57,287 nt of DNA from Burkholderiales bacterium (GCA_028868825.1 JAGWTU010000034.1:1-57287), one strand, 5' to 3'; counted from the stretch's first letter, positions 27,028 to 35,224 are shown. The notes: generated by a model from the sequence alone, not told the origin. Program-made: numbers and translations.

Positions 27028-27948
27028 ATGCGTATCCTGCTCGCGCTGTGCCTGCTGTTGACCGGGATCTCGGTGCGCGCCGAGCCCCTGCACGCCGAAC
27101 GCGTCACCGACCAGGTCTGGTTCGTCCAGGGCGAGGCCGCACTCGGCTCGAAGGCCAACCGCAACTTCATTTCCAACGCCGGCTTCGTCGTCACCGACGG
27201 CGGCGTGCTCGTCGTCGACGCGCTCGGCTCGCCGGCGCTGGCGCGCGAACTGCTGGCCGAGATCCGCCGCGTCACCGACCAGCCGCTGCGTTACGTCGTC
27301 GTGACCCACTATCACGCCGACCATATCTACGGTCTGCAGGTGTTCAAGGACGCCGGCGCGACCATCGTCGCCCATGCCGAGGGCCGCGACTACCTCGAAT
27401 CCGAGACCGCGCGGCAGCGCCTGCAGGCCAGCCGCGACGACCTCGCGCCGTGGATCGACGCGACCACGCATCTCGTCGCCGCCGACCGCTGGATCACCGA
27501 GCCCGAGACGCACCTGCAGCTCGGCAGCTACGACATCGTGCTGCGCCATGTCGGTCCGGCGCACACGGCCGAGGACATGGTCGTCTACATCCCCCAGCTC
27601 GGCGTGATGTTCTCGGGCGACCTCTTCTTCCGCGGCCGCATCCCCTATGTCGGCCAGGCCGACAGCCGGCGCTGGATCGCCTCGCTCGAACGCATGATCG
27701 AGTACCGGCCGCGCATCGCGATCCCCGGCCATGGCGCGGTCTCGACCGACCCGCTCGCCGATCTGCGCTTCACGCGCGACTACCTCGCCTATCTGCGCCG
27801 CACGATGGGCGATGCGGCGCACAACCTCGACCCCTTCGACGAGGCCTACGCGAAGGCCGACTGGTCGCGCTACCGCGACGTGCCGCTGTTCGGTGCCGCG
27901 AACCGCATGAACGCGTACAACACCTACCTGTTGATGCAGGCCGAATGA
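27028..27948 (+). CDS. soxH: SoxH-like periplasmic metallo-beta-lactamase fold protein
   Basis: 306 residues. Signal peptide MRILLALCLLLTGISVRAEP, then an MBL domain with THYHADHIYG (HxHxDH), HVGPAHTAEDMVV, FSGDLFFRGRIPYVG and IPGHGAVS. This matches SoxH-type proteins found at the ends of sox clusters; their reaction is not established. It ends inside a 14-bp tandem duplication that also supplies the next gene's start region. Confidence 0.82.
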   Translation: MRILLALCLLLTGISVRAEPLHAERVTDQVWFVQGEAALGSKANRNFISNAGFVVTDGGVLVVDALGSPALARELLAEIRRVTDQPLRYVVVTHYHADHIYGLQVFKDAGATIVAHAEGRDYLESETARQRLQASRDDLAPWIDATTHLVAADRWITEPETHLQLGSYDIVLRHVGPAHTAEDMVVYIPQLGVMFSGDLFFRGRIPYVGQADSRRWIASLERMIEYRPRIAIPGHGAVSTDPLADLRFTRDYLAYLRRTMGDAAHNLDPFDEAYAKADWSRYRDVPLFGAANRMNAYNTYLLMQAE

Positions 27949-27963
27949 GGCAGGCCGAATGAG
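27936..27963 (+). repeat. 14-bp perfect tandem duplication at the soxH/arsR junction
   Basis: The unit GCAGGCCGAATGAG occurs twice in direct succession. The first copy holds the soxH stop codon; the second holds the ATG taken as the start of the ArsR regulator. A recent slippage event probably created or moved the translational junction. Confidence 0.85.
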
Positions 27964-28351
27964 AGAATCGGCCATGGACACCGGCCAGGCCGCAGACGAT
28001 TCAGGCGCGATGGGCGACCGCGTCTTCGAGACCGCGGCCGAGCTGTTCGCCATCCTCGCGACGCCGGTGCGGCTGAAGATCATCAGCGCCGTCTGCAACC
28101 AGGAGCGCAACGTCTCCGAGCTGCTGGCGCAGATCGACACGACGCAGCCGAACATGTCGCAGCACCTCTCGACGCTGTACCGCGCCGGCGTGCTCGCCAA
28201 GCGCCGCGAGGGCACGCAGATCTACTACCGGCTGCAGAGCGAGCGCGTGGCGATGCTGTGCCGGGCCGTGTGCACGCAGGTCGCGATCGAGCTCGACGGC
28301 GCCGCCGGGCTCGACGCCGCCGACCGCCTCGTGCCGGCCGTGCAGCGCTGA
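27959..28351 (+). CDS. ArsR-family regulator, SoxR/BigR/SqrR-like
   Basis: 130 residues. Winged-helix regulator with LFAILATPVRLKIISAV, the recognition region TTQPNMSQHLSTLYRAGVLA and the wing RREGTQIYYRL. Cys46 (ISAVCNQER) and Cys101/Cys105 (MLCRAVC) sit where BigR/SqrR-type persulfide sensors have their two reactive cysteines, so derepression by sulfane sulfur is plausible; this is inference from position. An alternative ATG is five codons downstream. Candidate repressor of the sox and persulfide genes. Confidence 0.85.
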   Translation: MRESAMDTGQAADDSGAMGDRVFETAAELFAILATPVRLKIISAVCNQERNVSELLAQIDTTQPNMSQHLSTLYRAGVLAKRREGTQIYYRLQSERVAMLCRAVCTQVAIELDGAAGLDAADRLVPAVQR

Positions 28352-28355
28352 AGCC

Positions 28356-29420
28356 ATGTTCGTCCTGCGTCAGCTTTTCGATCCCCAGACCTCGACCTAC
28401 AGCTACCTGCTCGGCGACGGCGGCGAGGCGCTGCTCATCGACCCGGTGTTCGAGCATGCGCGGCGCGACGCGGCGCTGGTGCACGAGCTCGGCCTGCGCC
28501 TGGTGGCGACGCTCGAGACCCATGTCCACGCCGACCATGTCACCGGCGCCTGGCTGCTCCAGCAGCGCTGCGGCAGCCGCATCGTGCTCGCGCGCGCCGG
28601 TGGCGCCAGCGGCGCCGACCGGCTGCTCGACGCCGGCGACCGCATCGCGTTCGGCGCCCGCCACCTCGAAGCGCGCGCGACGCCGGGGCACACCGACGGC
28701 TGCATGAGCTACGTCCTCGACGACCGCTCGATGGCCTTCACCGGCGACAGCCTGCTGATCCGCGGCTGCGGCCGCACCGATTTCCAGCAGGGCAGCCCGC
28801 AGCGGCTGTTCCGCTCGGTGCGCGAGCAGATCCTCAGCCTGCCGCCAGCCTGCCTGCTCTACCCGGGCCACGACTACCGCGGCCTCACGGTGACCAGCGT
28901 GGCCGAGGAACTGCGCTACAACCCGCGCCTGGGCGGCGACGCCAACGAGAGCGACTTCACCGGCTACATGAACAACCTCGGCCTGCCGCATCCGAAACTG
29001 ATGGACATCGCGGTGCCGGCGAACCTCGCCTGCGGGCGCCCGCGCGACGGCGCGGCGCTGCCGCCCGAGCCGCAATGGGCGGCGCTCAACTACACCTTCG
29101 GCGGCATCTGGGAGATCGAGCCGCATGCGCTGGCCGAATGCGCGGCGCCGGTGCAGATCGTCGACGTGCGCGAGGCCGGCGAATACGCCGACGCGCACGG
29201 CCATCTGCGCGGCGCGATCTCGCTGCCGCTGGCGCAGCTGACGCAGCGCCTGGGCGAACTCGACCCGACGAAGCCGCTGGTCGCCGTGTGCCGTTCGGGC
29301 ACGCGATCGGCGCAGGCGGTGGTGATGCTGAACAAGGCCGGCTTCGACGCCACCGCGAACCTCGCCGGCGGCATGCTGCGCTGGCAGGCGCTGGGGCTGC
29401 CGGTGGAGCAGGGCGCTTGA
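28356..29420 (+). CDS. persulfide dioxygenase-rhodanese fusion (ETHE1-like)
   Basis: 354 residues. The N-terminal MBL domain carries ETHVHADH (His56, His58, Asp60, His61), PGHTDG (His112), FTGDSLLIRGCGRTDFQ (Asp131) and YPGHDY (His172), the pattern of ETHE1-type Fe(II) glutathione-persulfide dioxygenases. The C-terminal rhodanese domain (about 250-350) has active-site loop CRSGTRS (Cys312). Such fusions are known in Burkholderia and couple sulfane transfer to oxidation to sulfite. It lies 4 bases after the ArsR gene and overlaps the next yeeE, forming a compact persulfide-handling operon. Confidence 0.92.
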   Translation: MFVLRQLFDPQTSTYSYLLGDGGEALLIDPVFEHARRDAALVHELGLRLVATLETHVHADHVTGAWLLQQRCGSRIVLARAGGASGADRLLDAGDRIAFGARHLEARATPGHTDGCMSYVLDDRSMAFTGDSLLIRGCGRTDFQQGSPQRLFRSVREQILSLPPACLLYPGHDYRGLTVTSVAEELRYNPRLGGDANESDFTGYMNNLGLPHPKLMDIAVPANLACGRPRDGAALPPEPQWAALNYTFGGIWEIEPHALAECAAPVQIVDVREAGEYADAHGHLRGAISLPLAQLTQRLGELDPTKPLVAVCRSGTRSAQAVVMLNKAGFDATANLAGGMLRWQALGLPVEQGA

Positions 29421-30532
29421 TGGCGGAGGCCTGGCCGGCGGCGGCACTGGCGGTCGTCTGGGGTGGCTTGCTGATCGGCATCGCGCTCGGCGCGATCACG
29501 CAGGCGACGCGCTTTTGCACGATGGGCGCGATCGCCGACTGGGTCTCGTTCGGCGGCGCGGGCCGGCTGCTGATGTGGGGGCTGGCGTTGGCGGTCGCCG
29601 CCTTCGGCAGCCTGGCGCTGATCGGCCTGGGCTGGCTCGACGGCGAGCGCACGCTGCCCTGGAGCGCGCGTTTCCTGTGGCTGTCCTACCTCGCCGGCGG
29701 TACCGTCTTCGGTTGCGGCATGGTGCTGGCCTCGGGCTGCCCGCAGCGCAATCTCGTGCGCCTGGGCGGCGGCAACCTGAAGTCGCTGGTGACGCTGCTC
29801 GTCGCCGCGGTGGCGTCGGAGATGACGCTGCGCGGCATCATCGCCGTCGGCCGCGTCGCCTGGCTCGACCGCTGGGGTGTCGACCTCGGCCATGCGCAGG
29901 ATCTCGGCAGCTTCGTCGGCGGCTGGACGGGCGCATCGCCGGCGCCTTTGCGCTGGGCGCTGCTCGCGCTCGCGGCGGCGCTGCTCGCGCTGGCGCTGTG
30001 GCGGCGCCGCGCCGAGCTCGACGCCCCGCACTGGATCGGCGGCATCGGCATCGGCCTGCTCGTGCCGACGGCCTGGTTCGTCACCGGCCATCTCGGCTAC
30101 CTGGCCGAGGATCCGCGCACGCTCGAGGCGGCCTGGCTCGGCACCTATTCGCACCGGCCCGAGGCCTTGAGCTTCGCCGCGCCGCTGGCCTACAGCCTGG
30201 ACCTGCTGACGCTGTGGTCCGACCGCGAGAACCGCGTCACCTTCGGCGTCACGGTGGTGCTGGGCGTCGTGCTCGGCAGCGCCGCGGCGGCGCTGTGGCG
30301 GCGCGAATTCCGCGTCGAGTCGTTTCGCGACGCGGCCGACGTCGGCCGGCATCTCGTCGGCGGCGTGCTCATGGGCGCCGGCGGTGTCACCGCGATGGGC
30401 TGCTCGATCGGCCAGGGGCTGAGCGGCGTCGCGATGCTCTCTGCCGGATCCTGCCTGGCGCTGGCGGGCATCGCCGGCGGCGCCTGGGCGATGCTGCGCT
30501 GGGAGCAGCGGCGGATCGAAAGCGCTGCCTAG
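29420..30532 (+). CDS. second YeeE/YedE-type sulfur transporter
   Basis: 370 residues, multi-spanning. Conserved cysteines in TRFCTMGAI, SGCPQRNLVRLGGGN and GCSIGQGLSG give the same three-cysteine signature as the upstream paralogue. The ATG overlaps the stop of the persulfide dioxygenase gene (TGATG), so the two are translationally coupled. Placement suggests import of thiosulfate or export of sulfane sulfur linked to persulfide oxidation. Confidence 0.87.
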   Translation: MAEAWPAAALAVVWGGLLIGIALGAITQATRFCTMGAIADWVSFGGAGRLLMWGLALAVAAFGSLALIGLGWLDGERTLPWSARFLWLSYLAGGTVFGCGMVLASGCPQRNLVRLGGGNLKSLVTLLVAAVASEMTLRGIIAVGRVAWLDRWGVDLGHAQDLGSFVGGWTGASPAPLRWALLALAAALLALALWRRRAELDAPHWIGGIGIGLLVPTAWFVTGHLGYLAEDPRTLEAAWLGTYSHRPEALSFAAPLAYSLDLLTLWSDRENRVTFGVTVVLGVVLGSAAAALWRREFRVESFRDAADVGRHLVGGVLMGAGGVTAMGCSIGQGLSGVAMLSAGSCLALAGIAGGAWAMLRWEQRRIESAA

Positions 30533-30548
30533 GCAGGCCGGCGCAGCG

Positions 30549-31000
30549 CTACGGCTGCAGCGAGGCGAGATAGGCCACGATGGCCAGCCGGGTCGCGTCG
30601 CTCATGCGCGCGACTTCCGGAACCATCGCCGCCACCGTCGGACCGTTGCGCGTGCCGGCCTGGATGTCGAACAACTGCCGCGCCAGATACGAAGGCGAGC
30701 GGCCGGCCAGCGGCGGAGCGATCGGCGAACCCTTCAGATCGGTGCCCTGGCAGTTCGCGCAGGGTGCCGCGCCGGCGCCGGAGGCGACGAGGCGCGCGCC
30801 TCGCCTTCCATGCCCTTCGGGGCCTCCATCCGGCTCTCGGCCGCATGGCGGCGGCCGGCGCGGAACTCGCGGACCGGCTCCACGATGTAGGCCGCCGACA
30901 GTCCCGTCAACGCGGCCGATTCCGGGCCGCCTTCGCCGGTCTCCTGATGGCGATAGGCGCAGGGCAGGGCACCGGGTTCGTCGGCCGCAGCAGGCGCCTG
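30549..31000 (-). pseudogene. diheme cytochrome c (c4-like) pseudogene
   Basis: The minus strand still reads as pieces of a two-domain cytochrome c. The upstream piece has the remains of heme site 1 as CAYRH (Cys to Arg at the second cysteine), then GEGGPESAALTGLSAAY and IVEPVREFRAG. The downstream piece, in another frame, has heme site 2 as CANCQ (His to Gln), then GTDLKGSPIAPPLAGRSP and YLARQLFDIQAG, ending AIVAYLASLQP and a stop. Both CxxCH motifs are broken, the inter-domain linker of intact relatives is missing and the frame is shifted. No signal peptide or start is seen. It most likely once served as an electron acceptor of the sulfur locus. Confidence 0.8.
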
Positions 31001-31055
31001 TCGCCGAATAAACCCGCTGTGCTATCTTGGGCCGTTAGCAGCCCTGGACAACCGC

Positions 31056-32948
31056 ATGAAGCATCGAGCCACCGACTTGCGCCCCCCGGTACCGGCGCGC
31101 CTGGGCGACTACACGATGAACCGGCGCACGGTGATGATCGCCGCGCTCGCGCTCTTCGTCGGCGGCGTGGCGGCATTCGTCGCCCAGGCCCTGCTCGCCC
31201 TCATCGGTCTCGTCACCAACTTGGTCTTCTACCAGCGCGTCGCCACCGCGCTCGTCGCGCCGGGTGCCATCCACCATCCGGCCTGGCTCGTCGTCGGCGC
31301 GCCGGTGCTCGGCGGTCTCGTCGTCGGTCTGATGGCGCGCTACGGCTCGGAGGCGATCCGCGGCCACGGCATGCCCGAGGCGATCGAGGCGATCCTGCGC
31401 GGCGGCAGCAAGATCCGGCCGCGTGTCGCGCTGCTCAAACCGCTGTCGGCGGCCGTGACGATAGGCACCGGCGGGCCCTTCGGCGCCGAGGGGCCGGTCA
31501 TCATGACCGGCGGCGCCGTCGGCTCGCTGATCGCGCAGACGCTGTCGCTCACCGCCGACGAGCGCAAGACGCTGCTCGTGGCCGGCGCCGCGGCCGGCAT
31601 GGCGGCGACGTTCAACGCGCCGCTGGCCTCCATCCTGCTGGCGGTCGAACTGCTGCTCTTCGAATTCCGGCCGCGCTCGTTCGTGCCGGTGTCGGTGGCG
31701 GTGGTCGTGGCGACGGCGCTGCGCTGGCATCTGCTGGGTGCCGGCGCGATCTTCCCCAACCCGCACGCGCTGCCGCCGCTGGGTGCCGGGGTGCTGGCGC
31801 TGTGCGTCGTCGCCGGCCTCGTCGGCGGCTTCGTCGCCTGGCTCGCGACGACGCTGGTCTATCTCGCCGAGGACGCGTTCCAGCGCCTGCCGCTGCACTG
31901 GATGTGGTGGCCGGCGATCGGCGGCCTGATCATCGGCATCGGCGGCCTGTTCGAGCCGCGCGCGCTGGGCGTCGGCTACGACGTCATCGGCACGCTGCTC
32001 GCGGGGCAGGCGACGCTCGGACTCATCGTCGGCATCCTCGTCGTCAAGACGCTGATCTGGAGCCTGTCGCTGGGCTCGGGCACCTCGGGCGGCGTGCTCG
32101 CGCCGGTGTTCATGATCGGCGCCGCGCTGGGCTCGCTGCTGGCCTATGTGTTCCCGCCGGTGGCGCCCGGGTTCTGGGCCCTGATGTCGCTGGCCGCCGT
32201 CGTCGGTGGCGTCATGCGCAGCCCGTTGACCGGCGTCGTGTTCGCGATGGAACTCACGCAGCGCTGGGATGCGGTGCTGCCGCTGGTGATCGCGTCATCG
32301 GTGGCCTTCCTGCTCTCGGCGCTGGTGCTCAAGCGATCGGTGCTGACCGAGAAGGTCGTGCGCAAGGGCACGCATGTGTCGCGTGAATATTCGGTCGATC
32401 CGCTCGAGGTCTACCTCGTCGACGAGATCATGCCCCGCAGCTTCGTCTGCTTCCGCCTCGGCGCGCGCCTGGCCGACGCGGCGAGCGAGGCGGCGCGCGG
32501 CGGTCCCGACGGCGGCAAGCGCCGGCTCGCGCATGCGCAGCGGCTGTATCCGGTGCTCGACGGCGGCGGCCGCTTCGTCGGCCTGCTGACGCTGCAGCGG
32601 CTGGCCGACACGGGCGCCGAGATCGCCGCGAACCCGCAGGCCACCATCGACGGGCGCGTCGTGCCCGGCGCGATCGTCGGCCACCCCGACATGACGCTGC
32701 GCGAACTCGCCAACCTGATGGCGCACCACCAAGTCTCGAGTGTGCCCATCGTCGCGCGCGACGACCCGGGACGGCTGCTCAGCGTGATGGCGATGGACCA
32801 GGTGCTCGAGGCGCGGTTGCGCGACCTCGACGAGGAGCACCGGCCCGAGCGCGTGATCGACCTGCTGCGCCTGCGCCCGCTGGCCGGCGGACGCGTCCTT
32901 GCGAGTTCGCGGCACAAGGCCGACGAGAAGACCGAAGAACGCCTCTGA
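31056..32948 (+). CDS. ClC-type chloride channel/antiporter with C-terminal CBS domains
   Basis: 630 residues. ClC signatures are GTGGPFGAEGPVIMTGG (GxEGP loop), GSGTSGGVLAPVFMIGA (GxFxP-like loop) and AAVVGGVMRSPLTGVVFAME. The gating glutamate in GAEGP is present. After the membrane domain a region of about 180 residues has two CBS-like units (VDEIMPRSFV and an AIVGHPDMTLRELANLM-type block). Likely Cl-/H+ antiport or chloride conductance regulated by nucleotide binding. Not evidently linked to sulfur metabolism. Confidence 0.92.
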   Translation: MKHRATDLRPPVPARLGDYTMNRRTVMIAALALFVGGVAAFVAQALLALIGLVTNLVFYQRVATALVAPGAIHHPAWLVVGAPVLGGLVVGLMARYGSEAIRGHGMPEAIEAILRGGSKIRPRVALLKPLSAAVTIGTGGPFGAEGPVIMTGGAVGSLIAQTLSLTADERKTLLVAGAAAGMAATFNAPLASILLAVELLLFEFRPRSFVPVSVAVVVATALRWHLLGAGAIFPNPHALPPLGAGVLALCVVAGLVGGFVAWLATTLVYLAEDAFQRLPLHWMWWPAIGGLIIGIGGLFEPRALGVGYDVIGTLLAGQATLGLIVGILVVKTLIWSLSLGSGTSGGVLAPVFMIGAALGSLLAYVFPPVAPGFWALMSLAAVVGGVMRSPLTGVVFAMELTQRWDAVLPLVIASSVAFLLSALVLKRSVLTEKVVRKGTHVSREYSVDPLEVYLVDEIMPRSFVCFRLGARLADAASEAARGGPDGGKRRLAHAQRLYPVLDGGGRFVGLLTLQRLADTGAEIAANPQATIDGRVVPGAIVGHPDMTLRELANLMAHHQVSSVPIVARDDPGRLLSVMAMDQVLEARLRDLDEEHRPERVIDLLRLRPLAGGRVLASSRHKADEKTEERL

Positions 32949-32987
32949 AGCCCGGGCGCCGCAGCGCCGACGCGCGCCGCTCGCGAA

Positions 32988-33182
32988 TCAGGCTTTCTTC
33001 ACCGGGCAGGTGTTCATCCCGAGCATCGTGTACAGCGGGCAGAAGCTGAAGGCGCCGGTGAGCAGCGGCACGAGGCCGATCCAGCCCCAGACGCCGATCT
33101 GGCCCAGTGCGGCCATCACGACGAGCGCGAGACCGACGACGATGCGCAGGATGCGGTCGATACCGCCGACGTTGAGTTTCAT
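32988..33182 (-). CDS. DUF2892 small inner-membrane protein
   Basis: 64 residues. Starts MKLNVGGIDRILRIVVG, followed by two hydrophobic segments and SFCPLYTMLGMNTCPVKK, the usual DUF2892 pattern (NVGxxDRxxR and a CP-containing end). GGAGG lies 8 bases before the ATG, which excludes a longer start. DUF2892 proteins often sit beside rhodanese and sulfur genes; function unknown. A Crp-type palindrome lies about 60 to 75 bases upstream. Confidence 0.9.
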   Translation of the reverse strand: MKLNVGGIDRILRIVVGLALVVMAALGQIGVWGWIGLVPLLTGAFSFCPLYTMLGMNTCPVKKA

Positions 33183-33241
33183 GATCGATTCCTCCGATGG
33201 TTGTGGATGCCGCCACTGTGACGCCACCGCGGCGCCGCGTC

Positions 33242-33257
33242 TGTGACCGCGGTCACC
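33242..33257. promoter_or_regulatory. Crp-type operator upstream of the DUF2892 gene
   Basis: TGTGA-N6-TCACC, with a perfect 14-bp palindrome core GTGACCGCGGTCAC, overlaps the stop codon of the adjacent Crp/Fnr gene. The encoded regulator keeps Arg-Glu-xxx-Arg in its recognition helix, the set that reads TGTGA in E. coli CRP. The site centre is 67 bases from the DUF2892 ATG, fitting activation from about -41. Confidence 0.6.
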
Positions 33258-33945
33258 TGCCTATCGGGCCACCGCCGCCATCGCCCGCCGCCAGCGCGCG
33301 CAGCGCCGCGGCGTCGACGATCTCGACCCGTTCGCGGCCGATGCGCACCCAGCCCTGGCGCTCGAAGCGCTTGAGCAGCCGGGTGACGATCTCGCGCACC
33401 GTGCCGAGTTCGTCGGCCAGCGCCTGCTGCGTGCCGAGCACGACCGTGCCATGGCCGAGCAGGGTGGCCGCCAGCCGCTGGTCCAGGCGCTGGAAGGCCA
33501 CCGCCTCGGCCAGCGCCATCAGCTCGGCGATGCGTTCGGCGAAGATGCCGAAGACATAGCGCCGGAAAGGCTCGACGGCGAGCCAGCGCTCGAACGCCGC
33601 CGGGCTCAGCAGCAGCAGCCGGCAGTCGCCGACCGTCGTCGCATGGGCGATCAGCGGCGCGCGGCCGAACAGGCAGGAGGTCGACGCGATGCACAGCTCG
33701 CCCGGCGTGATGCGGTACAGCTCCAGCGTGCGCCCGCCGGGTGTGCCGCGGGCGACGCGCACCTCGCCCTCGAGCAGCAGCGGGAAACCCTGGCAGGGCG
33801 CGCCCTGCTCGAACAGCAGGCGGCCGTCGGGCAGCTCGAAGGTGGCCGCATCGGCGGCCAGCCCGGCCTCGCGCAGCGCCGGTGGCAGCTCGGCGAGCAC
33901 GGGATAGAGGGCGAGCAACCGCTCGCGCGTGGCTGGGGTGTCCAT
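33253..33945 (-). CDS. Crp/Fnr-family regulator with cysteine-rich sensor domain
   Basis: 230 residues. N-terminal cyclic-nucleotide-binding-like beta barrel (FELPDGRLLFEQGAPCQGFP, RITPGELCIASTSCLFG) and a C-terminal HTH (GTQQALADELGTVREIVTRL). Recognition-helix residues Arg184, Glu185 and Arg189 match the TGTGA-reading set of CRP. The cAMP-binding residues of CRP are not clearly preserved; instead Cys51, Cys85, Cys91 and Cys108 cluster in the sensor domain, suggesting a redox, metal or persulfide signal (inference). It probably controls the DUF2892 gene through the palindrome at its own 3' end. Confidence 0.85.
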   Translation of the reverse strand: MDTPATRERLLALYPVLAELPPALREAGLAADAATFELPDGRLLFEQGAPCQGFPLLLEGEVRVARGTPGGRTLELYRITPGELCIASTSCLFGRAPLIAHATTVGDCRLLLLSPAAFERWLAVEPFRRYVFGIFAERIAELMALAEAVAFQRLDQRLAATLLGHGTVVLGTQQALADELGTVREIVTRLLKRFERQGWVRIGRERVEIVDAAALRALAAGDGGGGPIGR

Positions 33946-33982
33946 CGGCGCGCCAGTTTAGAACCTCGGCCACCCGCCTGGC

Positions 33983-33998
33983 GCCCGGTGCGCCGGGC
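33983..33998 (-). terminator. short hairpin after the gntR gene
   Basis: GCCCGG-TGCG-CCGGGC forms a perfect 6-bp GC stem between the end of the GntR gene and the start of the Crp gene. No T-run follows. Candidate weak terminator or spacer only. Confidence 0.3.
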
Positions 33999-34016
33999 AC
34001 GGCTCCCCGGGGCCGC

Positions 34017-34802
34017 TCAGGCCGGCCGCGAGAGCCGGTTCACGTATTCATGCTGCGCCGTCAGCACCATGCTGATGCGCCACTCCACCGCATGCCCGCC
34101 GAGGTCGATGGCGACGCGCCGCACCTGCAGCAGCGGCTGGTTCGGTGCCACGCCGAGCACGCGTGCCGTCGTGCGGTCGGCGCCGACCGCGGCCAGCCGC
34201 TCGTGGGCACGCGCGACGGTGATGCCGAACCCCGACTGGTAGAGCTGGTAGATCGTTCCCGGGCGCTCCTGCCAGCGCCGTTCGGTGAGGCCGCGGAACA
34301 GCGCCGCCGGGATCACGATGCGGTCGTAGACGACGGCGCGGCCCTGCAGCAGCAGCCGGTTCTCGATCTGCAGCGCCGGCGCGCCGCTCTTCAGGTTCAG
34401 CGCCGCGGCGGCATCGTCGTCGAGCCGCGTGCGCTCGAACGAGACGAGCTCGACCTGCGGCACCTCGCGCAGCCCGTCGGCGCGCTCGACATGGAAGAAC
34501 TGGAACAGGAAGCGGTCGCTGCCGTGCGTGGCGACATAGGTGCCGCGGCCCTGGCGGCGCACCAGGATGTGCTCGGCGACGAGGTCGTCGACGGCGCGCC
34601 GCAGCGTGCCGATCGAGACGCCGTAGGCGGTGGCCAGCGCCGCCTCGCTGGGCAGCGCCTGCCCGGGCGCGACCTCGCCGGCCTCGATGCGCTGCAGCAG
34701 CGCGCGCTTGACGGCGCGGAACAGCGGCATGCCGGCCGCCTCGGGGGCGATCGCCGGGTTCACCGGCGTCGAGGAGGGGGCGGCACCGCGGGGCTCGGGC
34801 AT
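34017..34802 (-). CDS. GntR-family regulator with UTRA domain, likely regulator of sulfolactate genes
   Basis: 261 residues from the chosen ATG. N-terminal winged helix (LLQRIEAGEVAPGQALPSE, YGVSIGTLRRAVDDL, RRQGRGTYVA) and a UTRA ligand-binding domain (LQIENRLLLQGRAVVYDRIV, WRISMVLTAQHEY) place it in the HutC subfamily. Divergent from suyAB-slcC-comC, with a palindrome between them; regulators in this position in other sulfolactate loci are called SuyR. The first 20 to 25 residues are Pro/Ala rich, and a later ATG (MPLFRAVKRALL) could be the true start. The ligand is probably sulfolactate or sulfopyruvate, by context. Confidence 0.85.
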   Translation of the reverse strand: MPEPRGAAPSSTPVNPAIAPEAAGMPLFRAVKRALLQRIEAGEVAPGQALPSEAALATAYGVSIGTLRRAVDDLVAEHILVRRQGRGTYVATHGSDRFLFQFFHVERADGLREVPQVELVSFERTRLDDDAAAALNLKSGAPALQIENRLLLQGRAVVYDRIVIPAALFRGLTERRWQERPGTIYQLYQSGFGITVARAHERLAAVGADRTTARVLGVAPNQPLLQVRRVAIDLGGHAVEWRISMVLTAQHEYVNRLSRPA

Positions 34803-34834
34803 GCGGCATTCTAGGGGTGCCGCCTTCACTCCTT

Positions 34835-34854
34835 CAAGTCATCTATATGACCTG
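34835..34854. promoter_or_regulatory. GntR-type operator between gntR and suyA
   Basis: A 20-base palindrome with 8 of 10 matching pairs, core GTCAT-N4-ATGAC. It lies directly upstream of the suy -35 box and about 33 bases upstream of the gntR start, so the GntR protein could control both directions. Confidence 0.65.
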
Positions 34855-34855
34855 G

Positions 34856-34884
34856 TTGACGGAGCCGAAGGCGACGCCGATACT
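34856..34884 (+). promoter_or_regulatory. sigma-70 promoter of the suy operon
   Basis: TTGACG and GATACT are separated by exactly 17 bases, a very good -35/-10 pair for a GC-rich genome (5/6 and 4/6 to consensus). It ends 44 bases before the suyA ATG and abuts the GntR-type palindrome. Confidence 0.6.
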
Positions 34885-34928
34885 CGCCGCCGGCCGGCCG
34901 TGTATGCCGGCGGCAGCAGGAGCGGCAG

Positions 34929-35210
34929 ATGATTCATTTCGTATTGCACGACGCCCACGACAGCGTGGCCGTCGTCGTCGTCGAGGGCGTGAAGTCGGGC
35001 ATGGGGCTCAAGGGCTGGATCATGGACGAGGACCGCATGATCGAGGTCCAGGCGCGCCAGGACATCCCGATCGGCCACAAGGTCGCGCTCAAGGACATGA
35101 ACCCGGGCGACACGGTGATCAAGTACGGTATCGACATGGGCAAGGTCGTCGCGCCGATTAAGGCGGGCGAACACGCTCACGTCCACAACATCAAGACCAA
35201 GCGCTGGTAA
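34929..35210 (+). CDS. suyA: (2R)-sulfolactate sulfo-lyase subunit alpha
   Basis: 93 residues of SAF/UxaA-N type: [37 protein letters not shown] and the C-terminal [10 protein letters not shown]. The [15 protein letters not shown] opening is what I recall for SuyA and differs from altronate or galactarate dehydratase small subunits. With SuyB it splits (R)-sulfolactate to pyruvate and sulfite in the cytoplasm. First gene of a four-gene operon, 15 bases before suyB. Confidence 0.9.
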   Translation: MIHFVLHDAHDSVAVVVVEGVKSGMGLKGWIMDEDRMIEVQARQDIPIGHKVALKDMNPGDTVIKYGIDMGKVVAPIKAGEHAHVHNIKTKRW

Positions 35211-35224
35211 GCCGGGAGCCCCAC

